Positions 1 to 5,096 of a stretch of 5,194 nucleotides of DNA are shown in pieces. This DNA comes from Flavobacteriaceae bacterium (GTDB lineage: Bacteria > Bacteroidota > Bacteroidia > Flavobacteriales > Flavobacteriaceae). Numbering within the stretch: position 1 is the stretch's first letter; each line of letters starts with the position of its first letter. Location of the stretch: contig JALZVC010000092.1 of the NCBI GenBank assembly GCA_023301205.1, positions 1-5,194 on the forward strand, read 5' to 3'. The notes beneath the pieces are model-generated. The model was not told the origin of the DNA. It made no database searches and saw only the letters and a list, made by a program, of their open reading frames with translations. A program made the translations under genes and the position numbers.

Positions 1-132
1 AGTTACACTTATAATTTGTGCTGTTACAGCTATATTGTTTTCCACTTGCGACTCTTCTTGGTTTCTATTGTCATCATTATTACAACCTGTTAGAAATAAT
101 AGTGTACTACATAGTATGGATACTAAATTCAT
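1..132 (-). CDS. Lipoprotein, N-terminal part (cut by window edge)
   Basis: An open frame starts at ATG (132, minus) and runs 44 codons off the left edge without a stop. The N-terminus is a short lipoprotein signal peptide: a hydrophobic stretch (residues 3-14), then the lipobox L14-T15-G16-C17, so Cys17 should be cleaved and lipidated by the usual Lgt/LspA route. The mature start, C-N-N-D-D-N, followed by a Glu/Gln/Asn-rich linker, is typical of Bacteroidota envelope lipoproteins. Acidic residues soon after the Cys resemble the lipoprotein export signal that sends such proteins to the cell surface, but that reading is an inference. An in-frame TAA lies eight codons upstream of the ATG, so this start is secure. 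The functional domain lies outside the window, so no function can be named. The next gene to the right (DUF202) is on the same strand, about 200 nt upstream, so this gene probably has its own promoter. Confidence 0.8.
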   Translation of the reverse strand, partial: MNLVSILCSTLLFLTGCNNDDNRNQEESQVENNIAVTAQIISVT

Positions 133-245
133 AAGATGAATATTTAAGAAATGTTATTTAAGTAAAGATAGCTATCCTAAGTAATATATATTGTGACAAG
201 GTAAAAACTTAACCAAAACAGCGGCTGTCATTTATAAATACCTTT

Positions 246-261
246 TGTAACATTTGTTACA
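246..261. repeat. Perfect 16-nt dyad, possible operator
   Basis: TGTAACA and TGTTACA are perfect inverted arms of 7 nt separated by TT. The dyad lies 114 nt upstream of the lipoprotein ATG and beyond the DUF202 stop, in noncoding DNA. Its size and symmetry fit a dimeric regulator site, but no regulator is encoded in view and no promoter could be placed confidently, so the operator role is an inference. A shorter perfect palindrome, GATAGCTATC, sits at 167-176, nearer the lipoprotein start. Confidence 0.35.
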
Positions 262-299
262 GTCTTACAATAGGATATTATCTGATTTTGAATTTGAAA

Positions 300-318
300 A
301 GATATTGCCACAATATCT
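300..318 (-). terminator. Weak hairpin after the DUF202 gene
   Basis: An 8-bp perfect stem (AGATATTG / CAATATCT) with a 3-nt loop begins 11 nt past the DUF202 stop codon. Read on the minus strand it is followed only by TTTC, so the T-tract is short and the stem is AT-rich. It may be a weak terminator or an mRNA 3'-end stabiliser. The position supports the reading; the composition does not make it strong. Confidence 0.4.
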
Positions 319-329
319 GGAATCTTCAA

Positions 330-578
330 TTAGTTATAATATTTTCTGATACTACGTTTTACATACATAAACCGAATCAAACCAATCAATAATAGCATGG
401 GTCCAATCAAAATAAGTACGTAGCCTATCCATTCAATTTCACGTAGTATTTCGAGTTTTACAATAGCAAACCCAGAACTTAAAAATACGATAGCAGATCT
501 AAAATACGCTAAAAATGTACGCTCATTAGCAAGTCTAGTGCGCTCGATGGCTAATTGGTCGGATAATTTAAGTTCCAT
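330..578 (-). CDS. DUF202 family small membrane protein
   Basis: This 82-residue protein carries the DUF202 signature near its N-terminus: residues 16-28 read L-A-N-E-R-T-F-L-A-Y-F-R-S, matching the family's LAxERTxLAxxRT pattern, although the usual Trp and the final Thr are replaced by Tyr and Ser. Two hydrophobic segments follow, at about 28-42 and 50-71, and the C-terminus is basic (K-R-S-I-R-K), which predicts a cytoplasmic tail. The length fits the single-domain members of this family (YidH-like). The molecular role of bacterial DUF202 proteins is not established; a related domain occurs in eukaryotic vacuolar transporter chaperone (VTC) proteins, which does not give this gene a function. 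It is transcribed divergently from the gene at 724, with a 145-nt spacer, and a weak hairpin follows it. It is probably a single-gene unit. Confidence 0.88.
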   Translation of the reverse strand: MELKLSDQLAIERTRLANERTFLAYFRSAIVFLSSGFAIVKLEILREIEWIGYVLILIGPMLLLIGLIRFMYVKRSIRKYYN

Positions 579-723
579 ACGATGGGATTAATTAATTTAG
601 AGAAGTAACTTACAAAAGAAATTTGTTTACTCAAGGATTGTTTATTGAAATTTTGCTTGTGCATAATTTTTTCTAAATAGAATATTTCAGTAATTTTCAG
701 TTTTACAAAAAGAAAACATATTT

Positions 724-1257
724 ATGAATAAAATATTAGGAATAGGATCAAGAATAAACCATACAGAATATGGGAAAGGAGTAGTCACAAACGTAGATAC
801 GTCTAACTATTGGGTGACGTTTATTGATGCTGGATTAGAAACCATTGAAATAGGTACAGATTTTGAAGTTATAGAGGCCGTAGAAGATGAGGTAGATACC
901 GTTAGTTTTTACGAGGTTGAAAAAACCTTGCGCTCCGTTTTAAAAAAATGGAGTGATGTAAGCGAGATTGTTCCTATTGCAGATAAATATAAAGGAGGCA
1001 AGTTGATCTTAAAGCCAAAAGATATTTCCTTATCTGATAAAGAAATACCTATTGATACTTTTTTTCATAAAATAGTAATGCTTCGGGATCGCCTAAGAGT
1101 GATGGAACAAAAAATTAACAGTAGTAAAGCGTTAGACGATCAAGATAAAGTAGATTTACAACAATACATAACACGTTGTTACGGTAGTTTGACTACTTTT
1201 AACGTACTTTTTAAAGTGAATAGTCAAAATTTTAAAGGCGATAGTAGTAAAAAATAA
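724..1257 (+). CDS. Conserved protein of unknown function, SH3-like N-terminus
   Basis: This 177-residue soluble protein has no signal peptide or membrane segment. The first 50 residues contain G-S-R-I-N-H-T-E-Y-G-K-G-V-V (8-21), then a predicted beta-strand run to about residue 50. This resembles the small SH3/Tudor-like barrel seen at the C-terminus of UvrD/PcrA-type helicases and in CarD-like proteins ('H..YG.G.V' pattern), where it binds protein or nucleic acid. An acidic linker (51-58) follows, then a mostly helical C-terminal half. A strongly patterned stretch at 108-131 (I-P-I-D-T-F-F-H-K-I-V onward) and 146-163 (Q-Q-Y-I-T-R onward) is, from memory, conserved among Bacteroidota proteins that have no assigned role. 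Function is unknown; the barrel assignment is by pattern only. The spacer to the next gene is 15 A-rich nt, so co-transcription with the Bax inhibitor-1 gene is likely. A loose match to the Bacteroidota -7 element (TAATTTTT, 664-671) lies upstream but is unconvincing. Confidence 0.85.
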   Translation: MNKILGIGSRINHTEYGKGVVTNVDTSNYWVTFIDAGLETIEIGTDFEVIEAVEDEVDTVSFYEVEKTLRSVLKKWSDVSEIVPIADKYKGGKLILKPKDISLSDKEIPIDTFFHKIVMLRDRLRVMEQKINSSKALDDQDKVDLQQYITRCYGSLTTFNVLFKVNSQNFKGDSSKK

Positions 1258-1272
1258 AATCAATAAAAAAAT

Positions 1273-1992
1273 ATGGAAACATTTAATCAGGATGCTCAAA
1301 TGCAGCAACCATTGTTAATAACAGGTCTGTCACAAGACAGAAAAGCAGCTTTTTACAGAAAAACATACACGCACTTGGCATTAGCGGTATTGCTTTTTAT
1401 TTTAGTCGAAATGGTCTTTTTTCAAATTCCGGCGGTTGTTAACTTTGCATTGTCTCTAACACAAGGAATGTTGTGGTTAGCTATGCTAGGTGGTTTTATG
1501 TTTGCAACAAGTTATGCAGAGAGAATGGCAATGGGTACAAAAGATAAAAACAAACAATATCTAGCGCTTCTTCTTTATGTGATTGCAGAAGCCTTTATTT
1601 TTATTCCGCTATTATTTATAGCAATGTCTGCAGCAGCAGATGGAGGGGCAGGGATATTAAGTCAAGCTGCAATAATGACCGTTGCTTTATTTGCAGGGCT
1701 TTCTGGAATTGTTTTGGTGACTAAAAAAGACTTTTCATTTTTAAAATCGATACTTTCTATTGGCTTTTTTGTAGCCATTGGTTTGATTGTAGCAGGAATG
1801 CTTTTTGGCTTTAATCTAGGCTTATGGTTTAGCGTAGGGATGGTGCTCTTAGCAGCCGGCTCTATTTTATATCAAACATCAAATATGGTACACAAGTATG
1901 AAGAAGATCAATACGTAGCAGCATCATTGGGCTTGTTTGGTTCATTTATGTTACTTTTCTGGTATATCTTAAACATTCTAAATAGAAGTTAG
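1273..1992 (+). CDS. Bax inhibitor-1/YccA family membrane protein
   Basis: This 239-residue polytopic protein has a soluble N-terminus (1-30) and about seven hydrophobic segments (roughly 33-52, 55-79, 97-118, 129-149, 157-179, 184-200 and 215-236). That topology and length fit the BI-1/TMBIM family, which includes E. coli YccA and the Bacillus calcium-leak protein YetJ. The short N-terminal block R-K-A-A-F-Y-R-K-T-Y-T-H-L (23-35) and the final region from L199-Y200-Q201-T202 are family-like. Oddly, family members with the calcium/pH sensor have Asp in 'LYDT' and again in the last helix; here the first is Gln201 and the last helix reads L-F-G-S-F-M-L-L-F with no Asp. This looks like a divergent subfamily, so leak or pH-sensing activity should not be assumed. 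It would sit in the inner membrane; YccA-like members modulate FtsH proteolysis, which is not shown here. It lies 15 nt after the preceding gene and ends at a strong terminator. Confidence 0.92.
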   Translation: METFNQDAQMQQPLLITGLSQDRKAAFYRKTYTHLALAVLLFILVEMVFFQIPAVVNFALSLTQGMLWLAMLGGFMFATSYAERMAMGTKDKNKQYLALLLYVIAEAFIFIPLLFIAMSAAADGGAGILSQAAIMTVALFAGLSGIVLVTKKDFSFLKSILSIGFFVAIGLIVAGMLFGFNLGLWFSVGMVLLAAGSILYQTSNMVHKYEEDQYVAASLGLFGSFMLLFWYILNILNRS

Positions 1993-2011
1993 ATACACTA
2001 ATACTAGTAAT

Positions 2012-2060
2012 AGTTCGTTCTAGCCTAGGTTAACACTTAAGTTAGAACGAACTTTTTTTT
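2012..2060 (+). terminator. Strong intrinsic terminator after the BI-1 gene
   Basis: An 11-bp perfect stem (AGTTCGTTCTA, 2012-2022, with TAGAACGAACT, 2043-2053) continues inwards with weaker pairing through one C-A mismatch (to about 2030/2035) and a 4-nt loop. It is followed by eight T (2053-2060). It begins 20 nt after the BI-1 stop codon. The next gene's ATG starts at 2061, immediately after the last T, so the same element forms the immediate upstream region of the M90 peptidase. Confidence 0.92.
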
Positions 2061-2903
2061 ATGGTCAGATTTTTATCTTTAACCCAAGAAGAACCACTCC
2101 CAAAATTGTATGTTTCTGGCTATTATTTATTTATTTTAATTGGCCTATATCTTCTTGTTAAATTACTAGTAAAGTGGTATGTGGTGGCCTATAATCGCCC
2201 TTTATATAGACATTTCTTCGTCTACAAGAATATCTCTAGGGCGCAAGAGACGCTATTAAAACGCGAATTTAAATTTTACAACAAGCTTTCAGAAAAGCAT
2301 AAAAAACAGTTTAGACATCGGGTAGCTACTTTTATCAATGCTAAAGAGTTTATTGGGCGAGAAGGAGTAGTGGTAACGGAAGATATGAAAACCCTTATTG
2401 CTGCAATTGGTTGCAAATTAAGTTTTGGTAGAAAAGAATATGAGTACGATTTAATAGAATCGATATTGATTTATCCTAATGAATTTTATAGCACTATTAA
2501 CGACGCTTACCATAAGGGAGAGTTTAACCCAAAATTAAAAGCACTTGTTATAAGTTGGAAGGATTTTGAAGAAGGCTATACCATAGATAATGATAACATT
2601 AATCTTGGACTTCACGAATTTATGCACGCCATGCACTTAGAAGTTAAGATGACTAAACACCAAGATAACACTCGTTTTAAGCGACACTTCAATTTGATTA
2701 TGCAACAGTTAGCAAACAAAGAGTTGAAAAAGACCTTAGACGAGACTAAGTTTTTTCGTGCCTATGCATTTACTAATCAATACGAGTTTATGGCAGTACT
2801 CACGGAGTACTTTTTTGAATCACCAAAAGAGCTAAAACAGCATTTTCCTGTGATATACGATCACATTAATAAAGCACTTAATCTGCAATTGGTTGGATTT
2901 TGA
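2061..2903 (+). CDS. Membrane-anchored M90 (MtfA-like) zinc metallopeptidase
   Basis: This 280-residue protein has one N-terminal transmembrane segment (about 19-37) followed by a basic stretch, which predicts a cytoplasmic catalytic domain. The zinc site is H185-E186-F-M-H189 (HExxH), and E249 in A-V-L-T-E-Y-F-F (245-252) is the likely third ligand. In MtfA from Klebsiella the ligands are H149, H153 and E212, with nearly the same spacing (63 versus 64 residues from the first His). Other family-like stretches are the region 131-143 (L-I-E-S-I-L-I-Y-P-N-E-F-Y) and the end F-F-E-S-P-K-E-L (251-258). Enterobacterial MtfA is a soluble aminopeptidase that binds the glucose repressor Mlc; that partner is not expected here, so the substrate is unknown. 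The start is ATG 2061: an in-frame TAG at 2043-2045 blocks extension, and the next Met is residue 109, inside the conserved domain. TTG at 2106 is a possible alternative start. The ATG abuts the preceding terminator, so the promoter is unclear. Confidence 0.93.
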   Translation: MVRFLSLTQEEPLPKLYVSGYYLFILIGLYLLVKLLVKWYVVAYNRPLYRHFFVYKNISRAQETLLKREFKFYNKLSEKHKKQFRHRVATFINAKEFIGREGVVVTEDMKTLIAAIGCKLSFGRKEYEYDLIESILIYPNEFYSTINDAYHKGEFNPKLKALVISWKDFEEGYTIDNDNINLGLHEFMHAMHLEVKMTKHQDNTRFKRHFNLIMQQLANKELKKTLDETKFFRAYAFTNQYEFMAVLTEYFFESPKELKQHFPVIYDHINKALNLQLVGF

Positions 2904-2916
2904 TACCTAGTAATTA

Positions 2917-3576
2917 TTAACCCAGTATTTTTTTAAGGCCTGAAATGTTCTCCGTTGGATTTTCAGCTTTAAAGACATAGCTTCCTGCGACAAAGGCATT
3001 AGCGCCAGCTTCTTGTAGCTTTTTAATGTTTTTATTTGTTACACCACCGTCAATCTCAATATGCGTTTCTAAGCCTTGTTCGTCAATCATTTTACGAAGT
3101 TTTCTAACCTTATCATAAGTGATTTCTTCAAATTTTTGACCTCCAAAACCAGGGTTAATAGACATAATGAGTACCATAAAACATTTTGATAAAATATCTT
3201 CTAGTACAGAAACTGGGGTTGTTAAATTTAAAACGACACCTGCTTTGCAGCCGGCTTGTTCAATTTGAGATAAAGTTCTATGTAAGTGGACTGTAGATTC
3301 ATAGTGCACGGTAATAATGTCTGCGCCTACTTTTGCAAACTCTTCAATATACCGCTCCGGCTTTTCAATCATTAAATGCACATCAAGTGGCTTTGTTGCG
3401 TGTCTTTTTATCGCCTGTATTACTGGCATTCCGTAAGAGATATTTGGCACAAAATGGCCATCCATTACGTCTATATGAAACCAATCTGCCTCACTGGCAT
3501 TCACCATCTCAACATCTCGTTGAAGGTTAGCAAAATCTGCGGCTAGCATAGAAGGAGCAATGATATTTTGTTTCAT
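2917..3576 (-). CDS. rpe: Ribulose-phosphate 3-epimerase
   Basis: This 219-residue TIM-barrel enzyme interconverts D-ribulose 5-phosphate and D-xylulose 5-phosphate in the cytosolic pentose-phosphate pathway. All family landmarks are present: A-P-S-M-L-A-A-D-F (7-15), H34-I-D36-V-M-D-G-H (metal ligand His34 and catalytic Asp36), D65-V-H67-L-M (metal ligand His67), the M-S-I-N-P-G-F-G-G-Q loop (138-147), D176-G-G (second catalytic Asp and phosphate loop) and F-V-A-G-S (195-199). The length is normal for the family and no key residue is missing. Its ATG (3574-3576) overlaps the stop of the upstream BLUF gene as ATGA, implying translational coupling. The stop codon is 13 nt from that of the convergent peptidase gene, and no terminator hairpin lies between them, so its transcript probably runs into antisense sequence of that gene. 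Confidence 0.98.
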   Translation of the reverse strand: MKQNIIAPSMLAADFANLQRDVEMVNASEADWFHIDVMDGHFVPNISYGMPVIQAIKRHATKPLDVHLMIEKPERYIEEFAKVGADIITVHYESTVHLHRTLSQIEQAGCKAGVVLNLTTPVSVLEDILSKCFMVLIMSINPGFGGQKFEEITYDKVRKLRKMIDEQGLETHIEIDGGVTNKNIKKLQEAGANAFVAGSYVFKAENPTENISGLKKILG

Positions 3577-3983
3577 GGGTTGTATTTAAGAAAATTAGTA
3601 GTCAGTAATATTAGTTCGTCTGCCTCTAGATAGTCGGCGTTTTTTATCCAACTAAAGTAGGTCATTAGTTTTTTTATATCCGAGTAGCTATCAATAGTCT
3701 CAAATTCACCACTATTGTATGCGTTAAAAATGTGCCCTTCTATTTTTGTGTCTAAAATTTTCACAAGGCTTTTATGTCTGGTGTCTTTTTCAATTTTTGA
3801 ATATAAGATATCTATTTGTTCATCTTCGCCTTCTAAGATTTGAAAAAAATATTTGTTTCGTATAAGTAATACTCCGGTAATTCCTTGTTCTTTATTTCTA
3901 AGATTGACAAATTGAATTAAATCATCAATGTCATTCTTTCTTAAACTATCGCTAAAATTACTAATATAACAAATTGCTTTCAT
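3573..3983 (-). CDS. Short BLUF-domain blue-light photoreceptor
   Basis: This 136-residue protein is a single BLUF domain (about 1-95) plus a C-terminal extension of about 40 residues that is probably two helices, the layout of short stand-alone BLUF proteins such as PixD/Slr1694. BLUF domains bind FAD and rearrange a hydrogen-bond network under blue light. The network residues are present: Tyr6 (I-C-Y-I-S), Asn30 (R-N-K-E-Q-G-I-T-G) and Gln48 (F-F-Q-I-L-E-G), each aligning without gaps to PixD Y8, N32 and Q50. D67-x-R69-H70-K71-S72 is also family-like. At the gap-free positions of PixD W91 and M93, which relay the signal, this protein has Tyr89 and Ser91. There is no EAL, GGDEF or DNA-binding output domain, so it presumably acts through a partner. 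It overlaps rpe by 4 nt and lies downstream of rpoD across a terminator. A hand count of 3601-3960 gives about 29% G+C, against about 35% for 2941-3300 in rpe. Confidence 0.93.
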   Translation of the reverse strand: MKAICYISNFSDSLRKNDIDDLIQFVNLRNKEQGITGVLLIRNKYFFQILEGEDEQIDILYSKIEKDTRHKSLVKILDTKIEGHIFNAYNSGEFETIDSYSDIKKLMTYFSWIKNADYLEADELILLTTNFLKYNP

Positions 3984-4020
3984 AGGGGACGTCGAAGATA
4001 ATTAAAATGTGAGGGTTAAA

Positions 4021-4050
4021 AAATTTAAGATAATGATATTATCTAAATTT
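4021..4050. promoter_or_regulatory. 30-nt AT-rich inverted repeat upstream of the BLUF gene
   Basis: AAATTTAAGATAAT and ATTATCTAAATTT face each other across GAT; the arms match perfectly apart from one extra A in the left arm. The repeat lies 37 nt upstream of the BLUF ATG and 20 nt beyond the rpoD terminator stem. It could be an operator controlling the BLUF-rpe unit. Read on the minus strand it is also a hairpin followed by a run of T (4023-4018), so it could be a weak back-up terminator for rpoD. The two readings cannot be separated from the sequence. No confident -7/-33 promoter was found beside it. Confidence 0.5.
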
Positions 4051-4069
4051 TCATTTTTGTTTGTAAAAT

Positions 4070-4098
4070 AAAAAAACCTCCGGTAATCAGCCGGAGGT
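4070..4098 (-). terminator. Strong intrinsic terminator of rpoD
   Basis: On the minus strand ACCTCCGG and CCGGAGGT form an 8-bp GC-rich stem around a 7-nt loop and are followed by a T-tract (7 T). It lies 134 nt past the rpoD stop codon, so the rpoD mRNA has a long 3' untranslated tail. It separates rpoD from the BLUF-rpe unit, which should therefore have its own promoter. Confidence 0.93.
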
Positions 4099-4108
4099 CA
4101 TTCATCAA

Positions 4109-4192
4109 TCAAAAAACGAACAGTTTTAATCTCCGTAAACGGTGATTTATATACTGTCGTAACGTTTCATCTATTTCACTTTTGTCGAACAT
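4109..4192 (-). CDS. Possible 27-residue ORF in the rpoD 3' region
   Basis: An ATG at 4192 (minus) opens 27 codons ending in TGA at 4109-4111, just before the rpoD terminator. The peptide begins M-F-D-K-S-E-I-D-E-T; its middle is basic (H-R-L-R-R-L-K) and its end hydrophobic. The composition is protein-like and the ORF sits between rpoD and the terminator, but at this length an open frame occurs easily by chance. I recognise no homologue and no clear ribosome binding site. The alternative is that this stretch is only a 3' untranslated region. A second overlapping ORF of 17 residues starts at 4229 and looks less convincing. Confidence 0.2.
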   Translation of the reverse strand: MFDKSEIDETLRQYINHRLRRLKLFVF

Positions 4193-4232
4193 ATAAAATT
4201 TCCGAAGTAAAATAGAAGTTAGGCTTCATAGT

Positions 4233-5096
4233 CTAGCCTAAATATGTTTTTAAGATCGTGCTTCTAGAAGTATGTTTTAATCTTCTAATCGCTTTTTCTT
4301 TAATTTGTCTTACGCGTTCTCTTGTTAGGTCAAAGGTATTGCTTATTTCTTCTAGGGTCATTGGGTGTTGATCTGAGAGCCCAAAATAAAGTCGGAGCAC
4401 ATCTGCTTCGCGAGGTGTCAAGGTTTCTAAAGCGCGCTCAATCTCTGTGCATAATGACGCAATAATTAAGGCTTGATCTGGACTAGGAGATTCTCCTATG
4501 TTTAGCACATCATATAGATTGTAATCCTCATCATCACCCATTGGGGCATCCATAGAAATACTTCGTCCCGTATTTTTCATGGCTTCCTGTACGTCATTAA
4601 TAGTCATATCCAGTTCTTTTGCAATCTCCTCTGGACTTGGCGGACGCTCGTTTATTTGTTCTAAAGAAGCAACTGTTTTTTTAATCTTATTAATGCTTCC
4701 TATTTTGTTAAGGGGCAATCGTACGGTACGCGATTGTTCTGCTAAGGCCTGCAAGATCGATTGTCTAATCCACCATACGGCATAAGATATGAATTTAAAT
4801 CCGCGGGTTTCATCAAATCTAGAAGCGGCTTTAATAAGACCCACATTACCTTCATTAATAAGATCTGATAAGTTTAAACCTTGATTTTGGTATTGTTTTG
4901 AGACAGAAACTACAAATCGCAAATTTGCTTTGGTTAGTTTTTCTAGCGCGTCTTGATCACCAGATTTAATTTTTTGAGCTAATTCTACTTCTTCTGCGGC
5001 AGTGATTAAAGGGACTTTGCCTATCTCTTGTAAGTATTTATCAAGGGATGCAGTCTCTCTATTTGTAACCTGTTTAGAAATTTTAAGTTGTCTCAT
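4233..5096 (-). CDS. rpoD: Primary RNA polymerase sigma factor, Bacteroidota type
   Basis: This 287-residue sigma-70 protein directs RNA polymerase to housekeeping promoters. Region 1.2 is at about 16-48 ([11 protein letters not shown]). Region 2 follows: N58-L-R-F-V-V starts the core-binding part, D78[13 protein letters not shown] is classical region 2.2, and 2.3-2.4 contain R93-F-D, F102[12 protein letters not shown] (recognition of the -10 element). Then comes region 3 (R126-L-P and onwards) and region 4 with [15 protein letters not shown] and the helix-turn-helix T-L-E-E-I-S ... [17 protein letters not shown]. Region 1.1 and the long non-conserved insert of proteobacterial RpoD are absent; the primary sigma of Bacteroidota (for example Bacteroides fragilis) is similarly about 286 residues, so this is the family norm and not a truncation. 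The start has the family's usual short basic lead. A strong terminator follows after 134 nt. Confidence 0.98.
   Translation of the reverse strand: MRQLKISKQVTNRETASLDKYLQEIGKVPLITAAEEVELAQKIKSGDQDALEKLTKANLRFVVSVSKQYQNQGLNLSDLINEGNVGLIKAASRFDETRGFKFISYAVWWIRQSILQALAEQSRTVRLPLNKIGSINKIKKTVASLEQINERPPSPEEIAKELDMTINDVQEAMKNTGRSISMDAPMGDDEDYNLYDVLNIGESPSPDQALIIASLCTEIERALETLTPREADVLRLYFGLSDQHPMTLEEISNTFDLTRERVRQIKEKAIRRLKHTSRSTILKTYLG

Noticed and set aside
584..600. ATTAATTAAT palindrome in the 579-723 divergent spacer
   Set aside because: A short palindrome of A and T only is expected by chance in DNA this AT-rich, and nothing else marks it as a site.
645..671. Possible Bacteroidota promoter (TTG at 645, TAATTTTT at 664) before the gene at 724
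   Set aside because: The -7 element misses the final G of TAnnTTTG, the spacing is short, and several equally weak matches lie nearby, so no one match can be chosen.
2024..2041. CCTAGG and CTTAAG palindromes in the terminator loop as regulator sites
   Set aside because: They fall inside the imperfect inner stem of the terminator and are explained by that pairing.
3333..3530. 65-codon plus-strand open frame
   Set aside because: It lies wholly antisense to the conserved N-terminal half of rpe, has no recognisable domain, and is explained by the codon pattern of rpe.
4579..4785. 68-codon plus-strand open frame
   Set aside because: It is antisense to regions 2-3 of rpoD, is low in complexity and unlike any family I know; a shadow frame.
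4233..5096. rpoD as a truncated sigma factor because it is only 287 residues
   Set aside because: Regions 1.2 to 4 are complete, and primary sigma factors of Bacteroidota normally lack region 1.1 and have this length.
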